Shown: piece after piece, positions 15,554 to 24,570 of the stretch
Position numbering within the stretch: position 1 is the first letter of the stretch
Layout of the letters: every line of letters starts with the position of its first letter
Assembly: GCA_910577035.1 (NCBI GenBank)
Contig: CAJTKW010000052.1
Coordinates: forward strand, 1-29,305
Direction: 5' to 3'
Source: an uncultured Acetatifactor sp.
Lineage (GTDB): Bacteria > Bacillota > Clostridia > Lachnospirales > Lachnospiraceae
Length of the DNA: 29,305 nucleotides
Made by a program: the position numbers and the translations under genes
Notes under the pieces: model-generated
Database searches by the model: none
What the model was told of the DNA's origin: nothing
Seen by the model: only the letters and a program-made list of their open reading frames with translations

Positions 15554-15582
15554 TTGCCATGAAGGGATATTTATGGGATAAT
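15554..15582 (+). promoter_or_regulatory. candidate promoter of the xpaC-telA pair
   Basis: TTGCCA (15554-15559), a 17-base spacer and GATAAT (15577-15582), with TGG just before the -10 box (extended -10 type). It lies about 125 bases upstream of the xpaC start codon, in the 197-base gap after the SleB-like gene. No hairpin terminator is visible in that gap. Confidence 0.45.
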
Positions 15583-15706
15583 GGCTATGTTCCTGAAAGA
15601 AATTGCCGACGAAGGCAGGTTCTGTTTTTTCGCTGGGGCGTCCGGTGATTTGTGGATGGTATGGTCATATTGTGATATAGATACCCTGATGATGAAGGAC
15701 AAAGAA

Positions 15707-16954
15707 ATGGATAATAATAAGTCGTGGAACGATATTGGAAGAGAGATCAGAGATGCCGTGGAGGATGCGCTGGAAACCGGTAATTTCAGGGATCTTGGGG
15801 ATGTAGTGGTAGATACGGTAACGGACACGGTGAAGAATGTGACATCCAGAGTGGGACAGGCTGTTTCCGGTTTCACCGTGGAAAACCAGACGGAAAAGTG
15901 GGAAAATGCCACCCGGGCACGTAAGCAGGCCCAGGAGAGGCAGATGCAGGAGCAGAAAATGCGGGAAACGGAGCTTGCGGTTAAGCGTGCGCCTTTCCGC
16001 AGGGTGGGGCAGATTTCCAGCGTGCTGTACAAGGTGTTTGGCGGTATCGGCACCGGCGTTATGGGAATACTTTCCGCCATCTTTTTAGGCATTGCCATCG
16101 GGGATGGCGGCGGATGGTGGGTGGTCTTTTCGTTCCTGGCCATGATTCTGACCTTTTTCGCCGGCATGATCGGTGTGGGCTGTGACCAGAAAAAGAGACT
16201 GAATCTGGCGGAGAAATTCCTGCATCTGGCGGGGAACAATCACTATGTCGATCTGGAAGAGCTGTCGCTTTATACGAACAAGCCCCATAAATTTATCCTC
16301 AGGGAGATCCGCAAGATGCTGTCGGCCGGGCATTTTCCCCAGGGGCATCTGGATAAGCAGGAGAGCTGCCTGATGCTGGACGACAAGATTTACAGGGAAT
16401 ATCTGGACATAGAGAAGCAGCGGGCGCAGCTGGAAAAGGAGCAGCGGGCGCAGGTACTGCAGAAAGCGGCCGCAGGGAAAAACGGGGAGCAGAAGGCTGA
16501 AAGTGCCGCCAATGTGGTCCGGGAGACCGCAAACGGCGGAAACGGCGAGCTGGAGGCCATGATTTCAGAGGGGCAGGAATATATCCGTAAGCTGCGGAAT
16601 ATGAATGATAATATTCCGGGAGAAGAGATTTCGGCCAAGCTCTTCCGGCTGGAAAATCTGCTGAAGGAGATTTTTGAGGCCTTAAGGGAACATCCGGAGC
16701 AGCGGCATCAGATGCAGAAATTCATGAACTATTATCTGCCTACCACGCTGAAGCTGGTGGAAGCATATGAGGAATTTGAGGCCAAGGCAGAGATTGAGAA
16801 GACCCTGGACACGATCAACGGTGCCTTTGTGGAGCTGTTGGGCAGGATGCACAGGGATACGGCCTATGATGTGACCACGGATGCCCAGGTGCTGCAGACC
16901 ATGTTGGCACAGGAAGGGCTGGCGGGACAGGATGTTTTTGCAAGGGTGAAATAG
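15707..16954 (+). CDS. xpaC: XpaC-family membrane protein (5-bromo-4-chloroindolyl phosphate hydrolysis family)
   Basis: Protein of 415 aa. An N-terminal charged region (1-100) is followed by two membrane helices at about 105-130 (VMGILSAIFLGIAIG) and 133-155 (WWVVFSFLAMILTFFAGMIGVG). A long alpha-helical C-terminal part contains the LREIRKMLSAGHFPQGHLD region and ends with YYLPTTLKLVEAYEEFE, a typical XpaC ending. The family name comes from a phenotype; its biochemical role is not established. It is commonly paired with telA in Firmicutes, as here. ATG 15707 has AAGGA 7 bases upstream; earlier in-frame starts (15581, 15692) have no better site. The telA gene follows after 43 bases. Confidence 0.88.
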   Translation: MDNNKSWNDIGREIRDAVEDALETGNFRDLGDVVVDTVTDTVKNVTSRVGQAVSGFTVENQTEKWENATRARKQAQERQMQEQKMRETELAVKRAPFRRVGQISSVLYKVFGGIGTGVMGILSAIFLGIAIGDGGGWWVVFSFLAMILTFFAGMIGVGCDQKKRLNLAEKFLHLAGNNHYVDLEELSLYTNKPHKFILREIRKMLSAGHFPQGHLDKQESCLMLDDKIYREYLDIEKQRAQLEKEQRAQVLQKAAAGKNGEQKAESAANVVRETANGGNGELEAMISEGQEYIRKLRNMNDNIPGEEISAKLFRLENLLKEIFEALREHPEQRHQMQKFMNYYLPTTLKLVEAYEEFEAKAEIEKTLDTINGAFVELLGRMHRDTAYDVTTDAQVLQTMLAQEGLAGQDVFARVK

Positions 16955-16997
16955 ACAGGTATATAGATTATTTATACATAACACAAGGAGGCTATAG

Positions 16998-18176
16998 ATG
17001 AACGATCTGGATGAAATGCTGAAAGAGGCACCTACACTGACCTTTGAGCCGGTGGTGGACACAAAGCCGCAGCTGCCTGCGGAGACGGCGGAGGGCGGAG
17101 TTCCCGCAGAGCAGGGCGGAGAGGAGATGGAGGTCAGGCTTACACCGGAAGAGCAGAAAATGGTGGATGACTTTGCCGAAAAGATTGATATTACCAATAC
17201 CCAGCAGGTACTTCAGTATGGTGCGGGCTGTCAGAAGAAGATAGCGGATTTCTCCGAGACGGCCCTGGGAAACGTCCGCACAAAGGATATGGGCGAGGTG
17301 GGAGAGATGCTGACCAGGGTAGTCTCCGAGCTGCGGTCCATTGAGGACGAGGAGGAGACGAAGGGCTTTTTCGGAATGTTTAAGAAAAAGGCCAACCAGC
17401 TGTCGGACATGAAGGCAAAGTATGACAGGGCGGAGGTCAACGTCAACAAGATCAGCAGCGCGCTGGAGGCCCATCAGGTCACGCTGTTAAAGGATGTGGC
17501 CATGCTGGATAAGATGTACGAGCTGAATCTGAATTATTTTAAGGAGCTGTCCATGTACATTCTTGCCGGCAAGAAGAAGCTGAAGGAGGCCCAGGAGGTC
17601 CATCTTCCGGAGCTGGTGGCAAAGGCGGAGCAGAGCAGGCTGCCGGAGGATACCCAGGCTGCCAGGGATTATGCGGAAATGTGCAACCGCTTTGAAAAGA
17701 AGATCTATGATCTGGAACTGACGAGGACGGTATCCTTGCAGATGGCGCCTCAGATCCGTCTGATCCAGAACAACGATACGGTGATGAGCGATAAGATTCA
17801 GTCTACGCTGGTGAATACCATTCCTCTGTGGAAGAGCCAGATGGTGATCGCCATCGGCCTGGATCATTCAACCGATGCCGCAAGGGCCCAGCGTGAGGTC
17901 AGCAATATGACAAACGAGCTGCTGAAAAGGAATGCCGAGGCCCTGAAGGTGGCTACGGTGGAGACGGCCAGGGAGAGTGAGCGGGGCATTGTGGATATTG
18001 AGACCCTGAAGACTACCAACCAGACCCTGATTAATACCCTGGACGAGGTGTTAAAAATCCAGCAGGAGGGCAGGGAAAAGCGAAGGAGTGCGGAGATGGA
18101 GCTGCAGAAGCTGGAGAATGACATGCGGGATAAGCTTCTGGAGCTGAGCAGCCGGCCCGTGCAGAACGGGAATTAG
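16998..18176 (+). CDS. telA: TelA/KlaA-family toxic anion resistance protein
   Basis: Protein of 392 aa, a TelA-family member (tellurite/toxic anion resistance), almost entirely helical. It starts with an acidic segment (1-45) and then the family core from LTPEEQKMVDDFAEKIDI. FFGMFKKKANQLSDMKAKYDRAEVNVNKI and LLKDVAMLDKMYELNLNYFKELSMYILAGKKKL are characteristic, as is the later LIQNNDTVMSDKIQSTLVNTIPLWKSQM. TelA proteins are tied to envelope stress and tellurite tolerance in several Firmicutes; the mechanism is not known. AGGAGG lies 7 bases before ATG 16998. It forms a pair with xpaC, and the two proteins probably work together. Confidence 0.93.
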   Translation: MNDLDEMLKEAPTLTFEPVVDTKPQLPAETAEGGVPAEQGGEEMEVRLTPEEQKMVDDFAEKIDITNTQQVLQYGAGCQKKIADFSETALGNVRTKDMGEVGEMLTRVVSELRSIEDEEETKGFFGMFKKKANQLSDMKAKYDRAEVNVNKISSALEAHQVTLLKDVAMLDKMYELNLNYFKELSMYILAGKKKLKEAQEVHLPELVAKAEQSRLPEDTQAARDYAEMCNRFEKKIYDLELTRTVSLQMAPQIRLIQNNDTVMSDKIQSTLVNTIPLWKSQMVIAIGLDHSTDAARAQREVSNMTNELLKRNAEALKVATVETARESERGIVDIETLKTTNQTLINTLDEVLKIQQEGREKRRSAEMELQKLENDMRDKLLELSSRPVQNGN

Positions 18177-18278
18177 GGTGCCGGCAGCGGATGCCGGGAA
18201 TGGGAGCCGCCGGCCGTCTGCGCCGGAATGGAAGCGGCCGGTTGAGGAATGATTCGGCAAAATCGAGGAGAGGATGAA

Positions 18279-19763
18279 ATGGAAGTATTATACAGCAGTA
18301 CAAGAGGCGGAGGCAGCCGGGTGAAGGCATCGGAGGCCATATTGAAGGGGCTGGCTGATGACGGGGGCCTGTTTGTTCCCGATCATATTCCGGCGCTGGA
18401 TAAGAGTCTGGAGGAATTGGCCGGTATGGATTACCGCCAGGTGGCATATGAGGTGATGAAGCTGTTTCTCACGGATTTTACGGAGGAGGAGCTGAAGGAT
18501 TGTATTGCCAGGGCTTATGATTCCAAATTTGACACCGGGGAGATTGCGCCGCTGGCAGAAGCGGGAGGGGCTTATTATCTGGAGTTGTTCCACGGCGCCA
18601 CCATTGCCTTTAAGGATATGGCGCTGTCTATCCTGCCCCATTTGATGACCACATCTGCCAGGAAGAACCAGATAAAGAATGAGATTGTCATTCTGACGGC
18701 TACCTCCGGGGATACGGGGAAGGCGGCGCTGGCCGGCTTTGCGGACGTGGAGGGGACCCGGATCATTGTGTTTTATCCCAAAAACGGCGTCAGCCCCATC
18801 CAGGAGAAGCAGATGGTGACCCAGAAGGGAAGCAACACCCTTGTGGTGGGAATCCACGGCAATTTTGACGACGCGCAGACGGGGGTCAAGAAATTGTTTT
18901 CCGACAGGGAGCTGGCCGCCGGGCTGGACAGGAAGGGCTTTCAGTTTTCCTCTGCAAATTCTATCAATATTGGCAGGCTGGTGCCTCAGATCTGTTATTA
19001 TGTGTATGCTTATGCTGCTTTGCTCCGGGAGGGGAAAGCAGCCCCCGGAGAGAAGATCAACGTGGTAGTACCCACGGGCAATTTCGGAAATATTCTGGCG
19101 GCGTTTTACGGGAAGAATATGGGGCTTCCCATCGGCAGGCTGATCTGTGCTTCCAACGAGAACAGAGTGCTCTATGACTTCTTCCGTACCGGTTCCTATG
19201 ACAGGAACAGGGAATTTGTGCTGACCAGCTCGCCTTCCATGGATATTCTGATTTCCAGCAATCTGGAGCGTCTGATTTACCGGATCGCGGGGAATGACGG
19301 GGACAGGAACCGGGAGCTGATGACAGCGCTTACCACCCGGGGGAAATATGAAATTACCGGCGAAATGAAGGCGGCGCTCTCCGATTTTTACGGGGCTTAT
19401 GCCGACGAGAAGGAGACGGCAGCGGAGATCCGGCGTCTGTATGAGTCCTGCGGATACGTGATTGATACACACACGGCGGTAGCCAGCGCGGTCTGCCAGA
19501 AATACAGGAAGGAGACCGGGGATCAGACAAAGACCGTGATTGCTTCTACCGCAAGTCCTTTTAAGTTTACCAGGAGTGTGATGAATGCCATCGACGCCAA
19601 ATACGATTCCATGGGGGATTTTGAGCTGGTGGATGAGCTTTCCCGGTTGGCAAACGTGGCGGTGCCCCCTGCCATAGAGGAGATCCGGACGGCTCCGGTA
19701 CTGCATCAGAAGCAATGCGAGGTGGAGGAAATGAAGGACGTGGTACTGGATTTCCTGGCGTAA
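18279..19763 (+). CDS. thrC: threonine synthase
   Basis: Protein of 494 aa. It converts O-phosphohomoserine to threonine with PLP. It belongs to the longer class with the N-terminal motif YSSTRGGGSRVKASEAILKGLADDGGLFVP. The PLP lysine is Lys112 in HGATIAFKDMAL. The phosphate-binding and family segments are TATSGDTGKAALAGF, VFYPKNGVSPIQEKQM, VPTGNFGNILAAFYGKNMGLP and SPSMDILISSNLERLIY. ATG 18279 has GAGGAGAGG 5 bases upstream. No other threonine-pathway gene is adjacent and no leader peptide or riboswitch is evident. The 72-base gap after telA contains only a GC-rich hairpin (CCGGCCG 18210-18216 with 18235-18241). Confidence 0.97.
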   Translation: MEVLYSSTRGGGSRVKASEAILKGLADDGGLFVPDHIPALDKSLEELAGMDYRQVAYEVMKLFLTDFTEEELKDCIARAYDSKFDTGEIAPLAEAGGAYYLELFHGATIAFKDMALSILPHLMTTSARKNQIKNEIVILTATSGDTGKAALAGFADVEGTRIIVFYPKNGVSPIQEKQMVTQKGSNTLVVGIHGNFDDAQTGVKKLFSDRELAAGLDRKGFQFSSANSINIGRLVPQICYYVYAYAALLREGKAAPGEKINVVVPTGNFGNILAAFYGKNMGLPIGRLICASNENRVLYDFFRTGSYDRNREFVLTSSPSMDILISSNLERLIYRIAGNDGDRNRELMTALTTRGKYEITGEMKAALSDFYGAYADEKETAAEIRRLYESCGYVIDTHTAVASAVCQKYRKETGDQTKTVIASTASPFKFTRSVMNAIDAKYDSMGDFELVDELSRLANVAVPPAIEEIRTAPVLHQKQCEVEEMKDVVLDFLA

Positions 19764-19780
19764 TCCTGGCGGCAATCCTT

Positions 19781-19845
19781 CCCAAGCGTGACCTTTGCGC
19801 TTTGGTTCCACGGATTGGTTTGTGCTGCCGTTGGCGGCATGTCTG
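19781..19845. repeat. dispersed repeat element, copy B
   Basis: This intergenic segment aligns with 109-200 at the start of the window. It shares a CC-AAGCG start, TTTGCGCTTTGGTT, CGGATTGGTTTGTG and CTGCCG...CGGCATGT. It lacks the expanded 18-bp array and the two small hairpins of copy A. It lies just after thrC in a 340-base gap without genes. Confidence 0.55.
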
Positions 19846-19865
19846 GAAGTTGGATAAAAATCAGC

Positions 19866-19905
19866 AAGGCACACGGGGCTTCCGAAAGGGATTCCCGTGT
19901 GCCTT
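19866..19905 (+). terminator. strong hairpin after thrC
   Basis: A 12-bp perfect stem (AAGGCACACGGG at 19866-19877, complement at 19894-19905). The loop region can fold further around a GAAA tetraloop (TTCC-GAAA-GGGA). Only a short T run follows (CTTTG). It probably ends the thrC transcript. The remaining sequence to 20016 holds nothing recognisable. Confidence 0.6.
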
Positions 19906-20016
19906 TGAAATTGCAGCCGAAAGTCCCGCTAAATTGCAGGGAAACGCAATGTTGGCTTCGCGGCAGGGGCGCCGGAACCGTAACGCTAAAACTTTTCTAA
20001 AGTGGAGAAACACTAC

Positions 20017-20045
20017 TTTACGGATAGACAAATTCATGCTAGAAT
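20017..20045 (+). promoter_or_regulatory. candidate promoter of pckA
   Basis: TTTACG (20017-20022), a 17-base spacer and TAGAAT (20040-20045), with TGC directly before the -10 box. Transcription would start near 20052. The roughly 50-base leader contains a small A/T-rich hairpin (GTAAATTT-TTTG-AAATTTAC, 20054-20073) before the ribosome-binding site. Confidence 0.55.
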
Positions 20046-20103
20046 TATAAGCAGTAAATTTTTTGAAATTTACAATCAGAATCATGGAAGAGAGGTAAAA
20101 GAT

Positions 20104-21708
20104 ATGGCAGTGATCGATTTGAGCAAGTACGGCATTACCGGAGTCAAGGAGGTCGTACACAATCCTTCTTTCGAAATGTTATTCGAGGAGGAGACAAAGC
20201 CCGGCCTGGAAGGCTTTGAAAAAGGTCAGGTAACGGAGCTTGGCGCGGTGAACGTTATGACCGGTATCTATACCGGACGTTCTCCGAAAGATAAGTACAT
20301 CGTAATGGATGAGAATTCCAAGGGCACTGTCTGGTGGACTTCCGATGAGTACAAGAATGACAACCATCCCATGTCAGAGGATACCTGGGCAAAGGTGAAG
20401 GAGATCGCAAAGAAGGAGCTTTGCGACAAGAGACTGTTTGTTGTGGACGCTTTCTGCGGTGCCAACAAGGATACCCGCATGGCGGTTCGCTTTATCATGG
20501 AGGTTGCATGGCAGGCTCACTTTATTAAGAACATGTTCATCCAGCCTACGGCAGAGGAGCTGGAGAGCTTTGAGCCGGATTTTGTTGTTTATAACGCTTC
20601 CAAGGCGAAGGTTGACAATTACAAGGAGCTGAACCTGAATTCCGAGACCTGTGTGGCCTTCAATATTTCCAGCCGTGAGCAGGTTATCATTAATACCTGG
20701 TACGGCGGAGAGATGAAGAAGGGCATGTTCTCCATGATGAATTACTATCTGCCTTTGAAGGGGATTGCTTCCATGCACTGTTCCGCAAATACGGATATGA
20801 ACGGTGAGAATACCGCAATCTTCTTCGGACTTTCCGGAACCGGCAAGACCACCCTTTCCACGGATCCCAAGAGACTGCTGATCGGTGATGACGAGCACGG
20901 CTGGGATGACAATGGCGTGTTCAATTTTGAAGGCGGCTGCTATGCAAAGGTAATTAATCTGGACAAGGATTCCGAGCCCGATATTTACAATGCCATCAAG
21001 CGGGATGCTCTGCTGGAGAACGTTACCGTGGACGGCGCAGGCAAGATTGACTTCAATGATAAGAGCGTAACGGAGAATACCCGTGTATCTTATCCCATTA
21101 CTCATATCCAGAATATTGTACGTCCCGTTTCTTCCGCGCCGGCTGCGAAGAACGTGATCTTCCTTTCCGCGGATGCGTTCGGTGTGCTGCCTCCCGTGTC
21201 TATCCTGACACCCGAGCAGACCCAGTATTATTTCCTGTCCGGCTTTACGGCCAAGCTGGCAGGTACAGAGCGTGGAATTACCGAGCCTACACCTACTTTC
21301 TCGGCCTGCTTCGGTCAGGCATTCCTGGAGCTGCATCCTACCAAGTATGCGGAGGAGCTGGTGAAGAGAATGCAGAAGAGCGGTGCGAAGGCATACCTGG
21401 TAAATACAGGATGGAACGGTACCGGAAAGCGTATTTCCATCAAGGATACCCGCGGTATCATCGACGCGATCTTAAGCGGTGCCATCAACAATGCACCTAC
21501 CAAGAAGCTTCCGATCTTTGATTTTGAGATCCCTACCGAGCTGACCGGTGTAGATACCGGTATTCTGGATCCCCGCGATACCTATGCAAATGTAGCTGAC
21601 TGGGAGACCAAGGCAAACGATCTGGCAGGCAGGTTTGTCAAGAACTTTGCAAAGTATGAGGGCAATGATGCCGGCAAGGCTCTGGTTGCTGCAGGACCCA
21701 AGGCCTGA
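20104..21708 (+). CDS. pckA: phosphoenolpyruvate carboxykinase (ATP)
   Basis: Protein of 534 aa, the normal length for ATP-dependent PckA. It interconverts oxaloacetate and PEP; in anaerobes it often runs towards oxaloacetate, fixing CO2 and making ATP. Motifs include TGIYTGRSPKDKYIV, the kinase P-loop GLSGTGKTTLSTDP near residue 242, the metal site IGDDEHGWDD just after, and FLSADAFGVLPPVS. ATG 20104 gives MAVIDLSKYG and has GAGAGG upstream; a longer reading from 20002 would run through the proposed promoter. Codon use is more biased (many AAG, GAG, ATC) than its neighbours, which suggests high expression. It has its own promoter and appears monocistronic. Confidence 0.97.
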   Translation: MAVIDLSKYGITGVKEVVHNPSFEMLFEEETKPGLEGFEKGQVTELGAVNVMTGIYTGRSPKDKYIVMDENSKGTVWWTSDEYKNDNHPMSEDTWAKVKEIAKKELCDKRLFVVDAFCGANKDTRMAVRFIMEVAWQAHFIKNMFIQPTAEELESFEPDFVVYNASKAKVDNYKELNLNSETCVAFNISSREQVIINTWYGGEMKKGMFSMMNYYLPLKGIASMHCSANTDMNGENTAIFFGLSGTGKTTLSTDPKRLLIGDDEHGWDDNGVFNFEGGCYAKVINLDKDSEPDIYNAIKRDALLENVTVDGAGKIDFNDKSVTENTRVSYPITHIQNIVRPVSSAPAAKNVIFLSADAFGVLPPVSILTPEQTQYYFLSGFTAKLAGTERGITEPTPTFSACFGQAFLELHPTKYAEELVKRMQKSGAKAYLVNTGWNGTGKRISIKDTRGIIDAILSGAINNAPTKKLPIFDFEIPTELTGVDTGILDPRDTYANVADWETKANDLAGRFVKNFAKYEGNDAGKALVAAGPKA

Positions 21709-21818
21709 GGCAGCATGAGCCGGCAGGTTCCCTGCTAAGGAATGAAGGTTGTGCCCTGGCTGCGGCTGTTCCCCAAAGGGCGGCCGCGGCGGAAAACAGC
21801 ATATGACAACGGACAAGA

Positions 21819-21841
21819 CGGCGGAGCATTATGCTCCGCCG
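21819..21841. other. near-perfect palindromic hairpin between pckA and deoC
   Basis: The 23-base sequence is an 11-bp inverted repeat (CGGCGGAGCAT and its complement) around a single base. It lies 110 bases after pckA and about 70 before deoC. No T-tract follows. It could be a weak terminator, an mRNA stabiliser or a protein-binding site. Confidence 0.45.
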
Positions 21842-21908
21842 CACTGGTATGGGGGATCCGGATTTCCGACGGCAAGGCGTTGGGGAAGAGGGCAGAATGG
21901 AGAGGAAT

Positions 21909-22589
21909 ATGACAATACAGGAAATGATGGCGCATGTGGATCATACGCAGCTGAAGGCTTTTGCCACATGGGAAGATATTGCACGTCTGTGCGGGGAGGC
22001 CATTGAATATGGCACTGCCAGTGTCTGTGTACCGCCTGCGTATATAGGAAGGATACACGACACCTACGGGGACAGGGTCAATATTTGTACCGTGGTGGGA
22101 TTCCCGCTGGGATACAGTGTCACGGAGGCTAAAATTGCCGAGGTCAGGAAAGCTTTGGCGGAGGGCTGTAATGAGATTGATATGGTAGTCAATATCGGGG
22201 ACGTGAAGAACGGGCAGTTTGACAAGGTGGAGGAAGAGATTCACAGAATCAAAGAAGAATGCGGCAGCCACATTTTAAAGGTTATTATTGAAACCTGTTA
22301 TCTGACAGAGGAAGAAAAGATCGCCCTGTGCAGGGCAGTGACCAACGGGGGGGCGGATTATATCAAGACCTCCACCGGCTTTGGCACCGGCGGGGCTGTA
22401 AGGGAGGACGTGGAGCTTTTCAAAAAGCATATCGGGCCCGGCGTGAAGATCAAGGCGGCGGGAGGTATTTCTACGGCAAAAGATCTGGAAATGTTTCTGG
22501 AGCTGGGCTGTGACCGGGTGGGAACCTCAAGGTGCAGGGAAATATTCGAGAAGTATAAAGAAAATGAAGATTTTCCGAGGAAGCGCTGA
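21909..22589 (+). CDS. deoC: deoxyribose-phosphate aldolase
   Basis: Protein of 226 aa. It cleaves 2-deoxyribose 5-phosphate into glyceraldehyde 3-phosphate and acetaldehyde in deoxynucleoside catabolism. The Schiff-base lysine is Lys153 in DYIKTSTGFGTGGA, and the second active-site lysine is Lys182 in VKIKAAGGIST. VDHTQLKAFAT, CTVVGFPLGYS, EIDMVVNIGDVKNGQ and LKVIIETCYL are family motifs. Two starts are possible: ATG 21909 (GGAGAGG very close) and ATG 21897 (GAAGAGGG 4-5 bases away). The former gives the more usual N-terminus. No other deo gene is adjacent. A 9-bp inverted repeat (22577-22607) spans its stop codon. Confidence 0.95.
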   Translation: MTIQEMMAHVDHTQLKAFATWEDIARLCGEAIEYGTASVCVPPAYIGRIHDTYGDRVNICTVVGFPLGYSVTEAKIAEVRKALAEGCNEIDMVVNIGDVKNGQFDKVEEEIHRIKEECGSHILKVIIETCYLTEEEKIALCRAVTNGGADYIKTSTGFGTGGAVREDVELFKKHIGPGVKIKAAGGISTAKDLEMFLELGCDRVGTSRCREIFEKYKENEDFPRKR

Positions 22590-22607
22590 CGAAATCATCG
22601 CTTCCTC
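22577..22607 (+). other. hairpin spanning the deoC stop codon
   Basis: GAGGAAGCG (22577-22585) can pair with CGCTTCCTC (22599-22607) around a 13-base loop that holds the stop codon. No T-tract follows. The rest of the gap to 22728 is GC-rich with short inverted repeats and the ribosome-binding site of the next gene. Confidence 0.4.
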
Positions 22608-22728
22608 AGAGCCTCCGGCGGCATTCGGGAAGTGTAAAAATATGCAATATAAGCGGTAGAAGGGGCGGAACCGGCAGCGCTTGCCGCCGGTGGGGACGCC
22701 GGACTGCTATCAAAAAGGGGGAACCGAC

Positions 22729-24522
22729 ATGGAGAATAAGGTGATTCAGGAAAGGCTGGCCGCGCTGCGGACGGCAATGGCCGGGGAGGGCATCGATTTT
22801 TACATGATGCCTACCGCGGATTTCCATAATTCCGAATATGTAAACGACTATTTTAAGGTAAGAGAGTATTTCTGTAATTTCTCCGGCTCCAACGGCACAC
22901 TGCTGGTGTGGCAGGAGGGGGCAGGGCTTTGGACGGACGGCAGGTACTTTATCCAGGCGGAAAAGGAGCTGGCGGGTACCACGGTGGAGCTGTTCCGCAT
23001 GCAGGATGAGGGTGTGCCCACCCTTCTGGAATTTTTGCAGCAGAATATGAAACCGGGGCAGACCCTTGGCTTTGACGGCAGGGTGGTGCCTATGTCCCAG
23101 GGAATCAGCTATGAGAAAAAGCTGGAAGAAAACAAATTCGTCTATGAGCGGGATCTGGCAGAAGCAATCTGGACGGATCGGCCGAAATTCCCGGTTCTGG
23201 ACGAAAAGCTGGCAGGGAAGAGCTTTGAAGAGAAGCGGGCAGAAGTGATGAAGAAGGTGCAGGAGGAAGGCGCCGACAGTCTGCTTCTCACCAAGCTGGA
23301 CGACATTATGTGGCTCTTTAATATCAGGGGTTGCGACGTGGAGTGCAATCCCGTGGCCATGTCCTATGCCTGGCTCACAGAGAAGGAGACGGTGCTGTTT
23401 ATCCAGGACGAGGCCCTGGACGAAACAGTCAGGACCTATCTTGCGGCGAAGCAGGCGGAGGTGAAGGAGTACGGTACGGCGGTGGAATATCTGAAGGGGC
23501 TGCCTTCAGGCCGGAAGGTGCTGATGGATAAGAGGCATTGCAGCTATGCCCTTTACAAGGTGATGGACGGCAGGCAGACCGTAGTGGAGAAAAACAATCC
23601 CACAGAGCTGCTGAAGGCAGTGAAAAATCCCACGGAGCTTGCCAATATGGAGCAGGTCTATTTAAAGGACAGCGTGGCGCTGACGAAATTTATTTACTGG
23701 CTGAAGACAACCATCGGCAAAGAGGAAATCACGGAGATCACGGCAGCGGATAAGCTGGAAGCTCTCCGCAGGGAGATTCCCGAGTGTATTGACCTGTCTT
23801 TTCCTTCTATTTCCGCGTACGGTGCCAATGCGGCTATGATGCACTATGAGCCTGTGCCGGAGAATCATGCGGTATTAAAGCCGGAGGGCCTTTATCTGAT
23901 CGATTCCGGAGGGCAGTATCTGGGGGGCACCACGGATGTCACCAGGACAATTGCCCTGGGGCCGGTGCCGGAGGAGCAAAAGCTGCATTATACCATGGTT
24001 GCGGCGGCTATGCTGCAGCTGACCCATGCACGGTTCCTGTACGGCTGTACCGGGAGAAACCTTGATATTCTGGCCAGACAGCCTATCTGGAATATGGCTC
24101 TGGATTATAAATGCGGAACGGGACATGGCGTGGGTTACATTCTGAATGTACATGAAGGTCCCCAGAGCCTGCGTTGGAGGTATATGGAAGGGCAGCCGGA
24201 AAGTGTGATCGAGGCGGGGATGGACGTAACCAATGAGCCGGGGATCTATATCGAGGGCAGCCACGGAATCCGTATTGAGAACGTGATGGTGGCTGAGAAT
24301 GATACGAAGAATGAATACGGACAATTCATGCACTTTAAGACCCTGACCTGGGTACCCATCGACATGGATGCCATTGAAATGAAGCATTTAAATGAGGTAC
24401 AGCGCTGTTATCTGGCGTCTTACCAGCAGGAGGTCTGCCGGAGAATTTCGCCGTATCTGACGCCGGAGGAAGCGGAATGGCTTAAAAGGGAGACGGAAGT
24501 CTCCGGACATGGAAATCCATAG
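22729..24522 (+). CDS. aminopeptidase P family protein (long, three-domain form)
   Basis: Protein of 597 aa, matching the long eukaryotic-like aminopeptidase P class: two creatinase-type N-terminal domains (about 1-300) and a C-terminal M24 'pita-bread' domain. It removes an N-terminal residue preceding proline. All five metal ligands are visible: Asp392 (LIDSGGQY), Asp403 (TTDVTR), His466 (GTGHGVGYILNVHEGPQ), Glu503 (TNEPGIY) and Glu517 (GIRIENVMV). The last ~60 residues form the usual C-terminal extension (FKTLTWVPIDM, WLKRETE). AAAAAGGGGG lies 7 bases before ATG 22729. Its stop codon falls inside a 17-bp tandem repeat. No signal peptide, so it is cytoplasmic. Confidence 0.95.
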   Translation: MENKVIQERLAALRTAMAGEGIDFYMMPTADFHNSEYVNDYFKVREYFCNFSGSNGTLLVWQEGAGLWTDGRYFIQAEKELAGTTVELFRMQDEGVPTLLEFLQQNMKPGQTLGFDGRVVPMSQGISYEKKLEENKFVYERDLAEAIWTDRPKFPVLDEKLAGKSFEEKRAEVMKKVQEEGADSLLLTKLDDIMWLFNIRGCDVECNPVAMSYAWLTEKETVLFIQDEALDETVRTYLAAKQAEVKEYGTAVEYLKGLPSGRKVLMDKRHCSYALYKVMDGRQTVVEKNNPTELLKAVKNPTELANMEQVYLKDSVALTKFIYWLKTTIGKEEITEITAADKLEALRREIPECIDLSFPSISAYGANAAMMHYEPVPENHAVLKPEGLYLIDSGGQYLGGTTDVTRTIALGPVPEEQKLHYTMVAAAMLQLTHARFLYGCTGRNLDILARQPIWNMALDYKCGTGHGVGYILNVHEGPQSLRWRYMEGQPESVIEAGMDVTNEPGIYIEGSHGIRIENVMVAENDTKNEYGQFMHFKTLTWVPIDMDAIEMKHLNEVQRCYLASYQQEVCRRISPYLTPEEAEWLKRETEVSGHGNP

Positions 24523-24570
24523 GGCAAGGAAGTCCATAGGAAAAGGACGTCCATAGGGCATGGACGTCCT
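24514..24570. repeat. 17-bp tandem repeat over the end of the aminopeptidase gene
   Basis: Three imperfect 17-base units begin at 24514, 24531 and 24548 (consensus near A-GTCCATAGGGCAAGGA), followed by a 6-base partial copy. The first unit contains the stop codon TAG of the aminopeptidase gene. The third unit and partial copy form one side of the following hairpin. Confidence 0.8.

Noticed and set aside
15454..15648. Small open frame between the SleB-like gene and xpaC
   Set aside because: It overlaps the end of the hydrolase and the proposed promoter, and has no recognisable product.
18177..18278. Riboswitch or attenuator before thrC
   Set aside because: Only a short GC-rich inverted repeat is present. 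The gap is too short for a known riboswitch and has no leader peptide or terminator.
18288..19874. 528-codon minus-strand frame opposite thrC
   Set aside because: It is a shadow of a clear threonine synthase gene in GC-rich codons. The translation is rich in His, Arg and Gln, typical of antisense frames.
20046..20103. Regulatory hairpin in the pckA leader
   Set aside because: The 8-bp stem is almost all A/T and would be weak. I mention it in the promoter entry but do not call it a regulator.
20374..21336. 320-codon minus-strand frame opposite pckA
   Set aside because: It is fully inside a highly conserved gene, with no start signals or protein-like composition.
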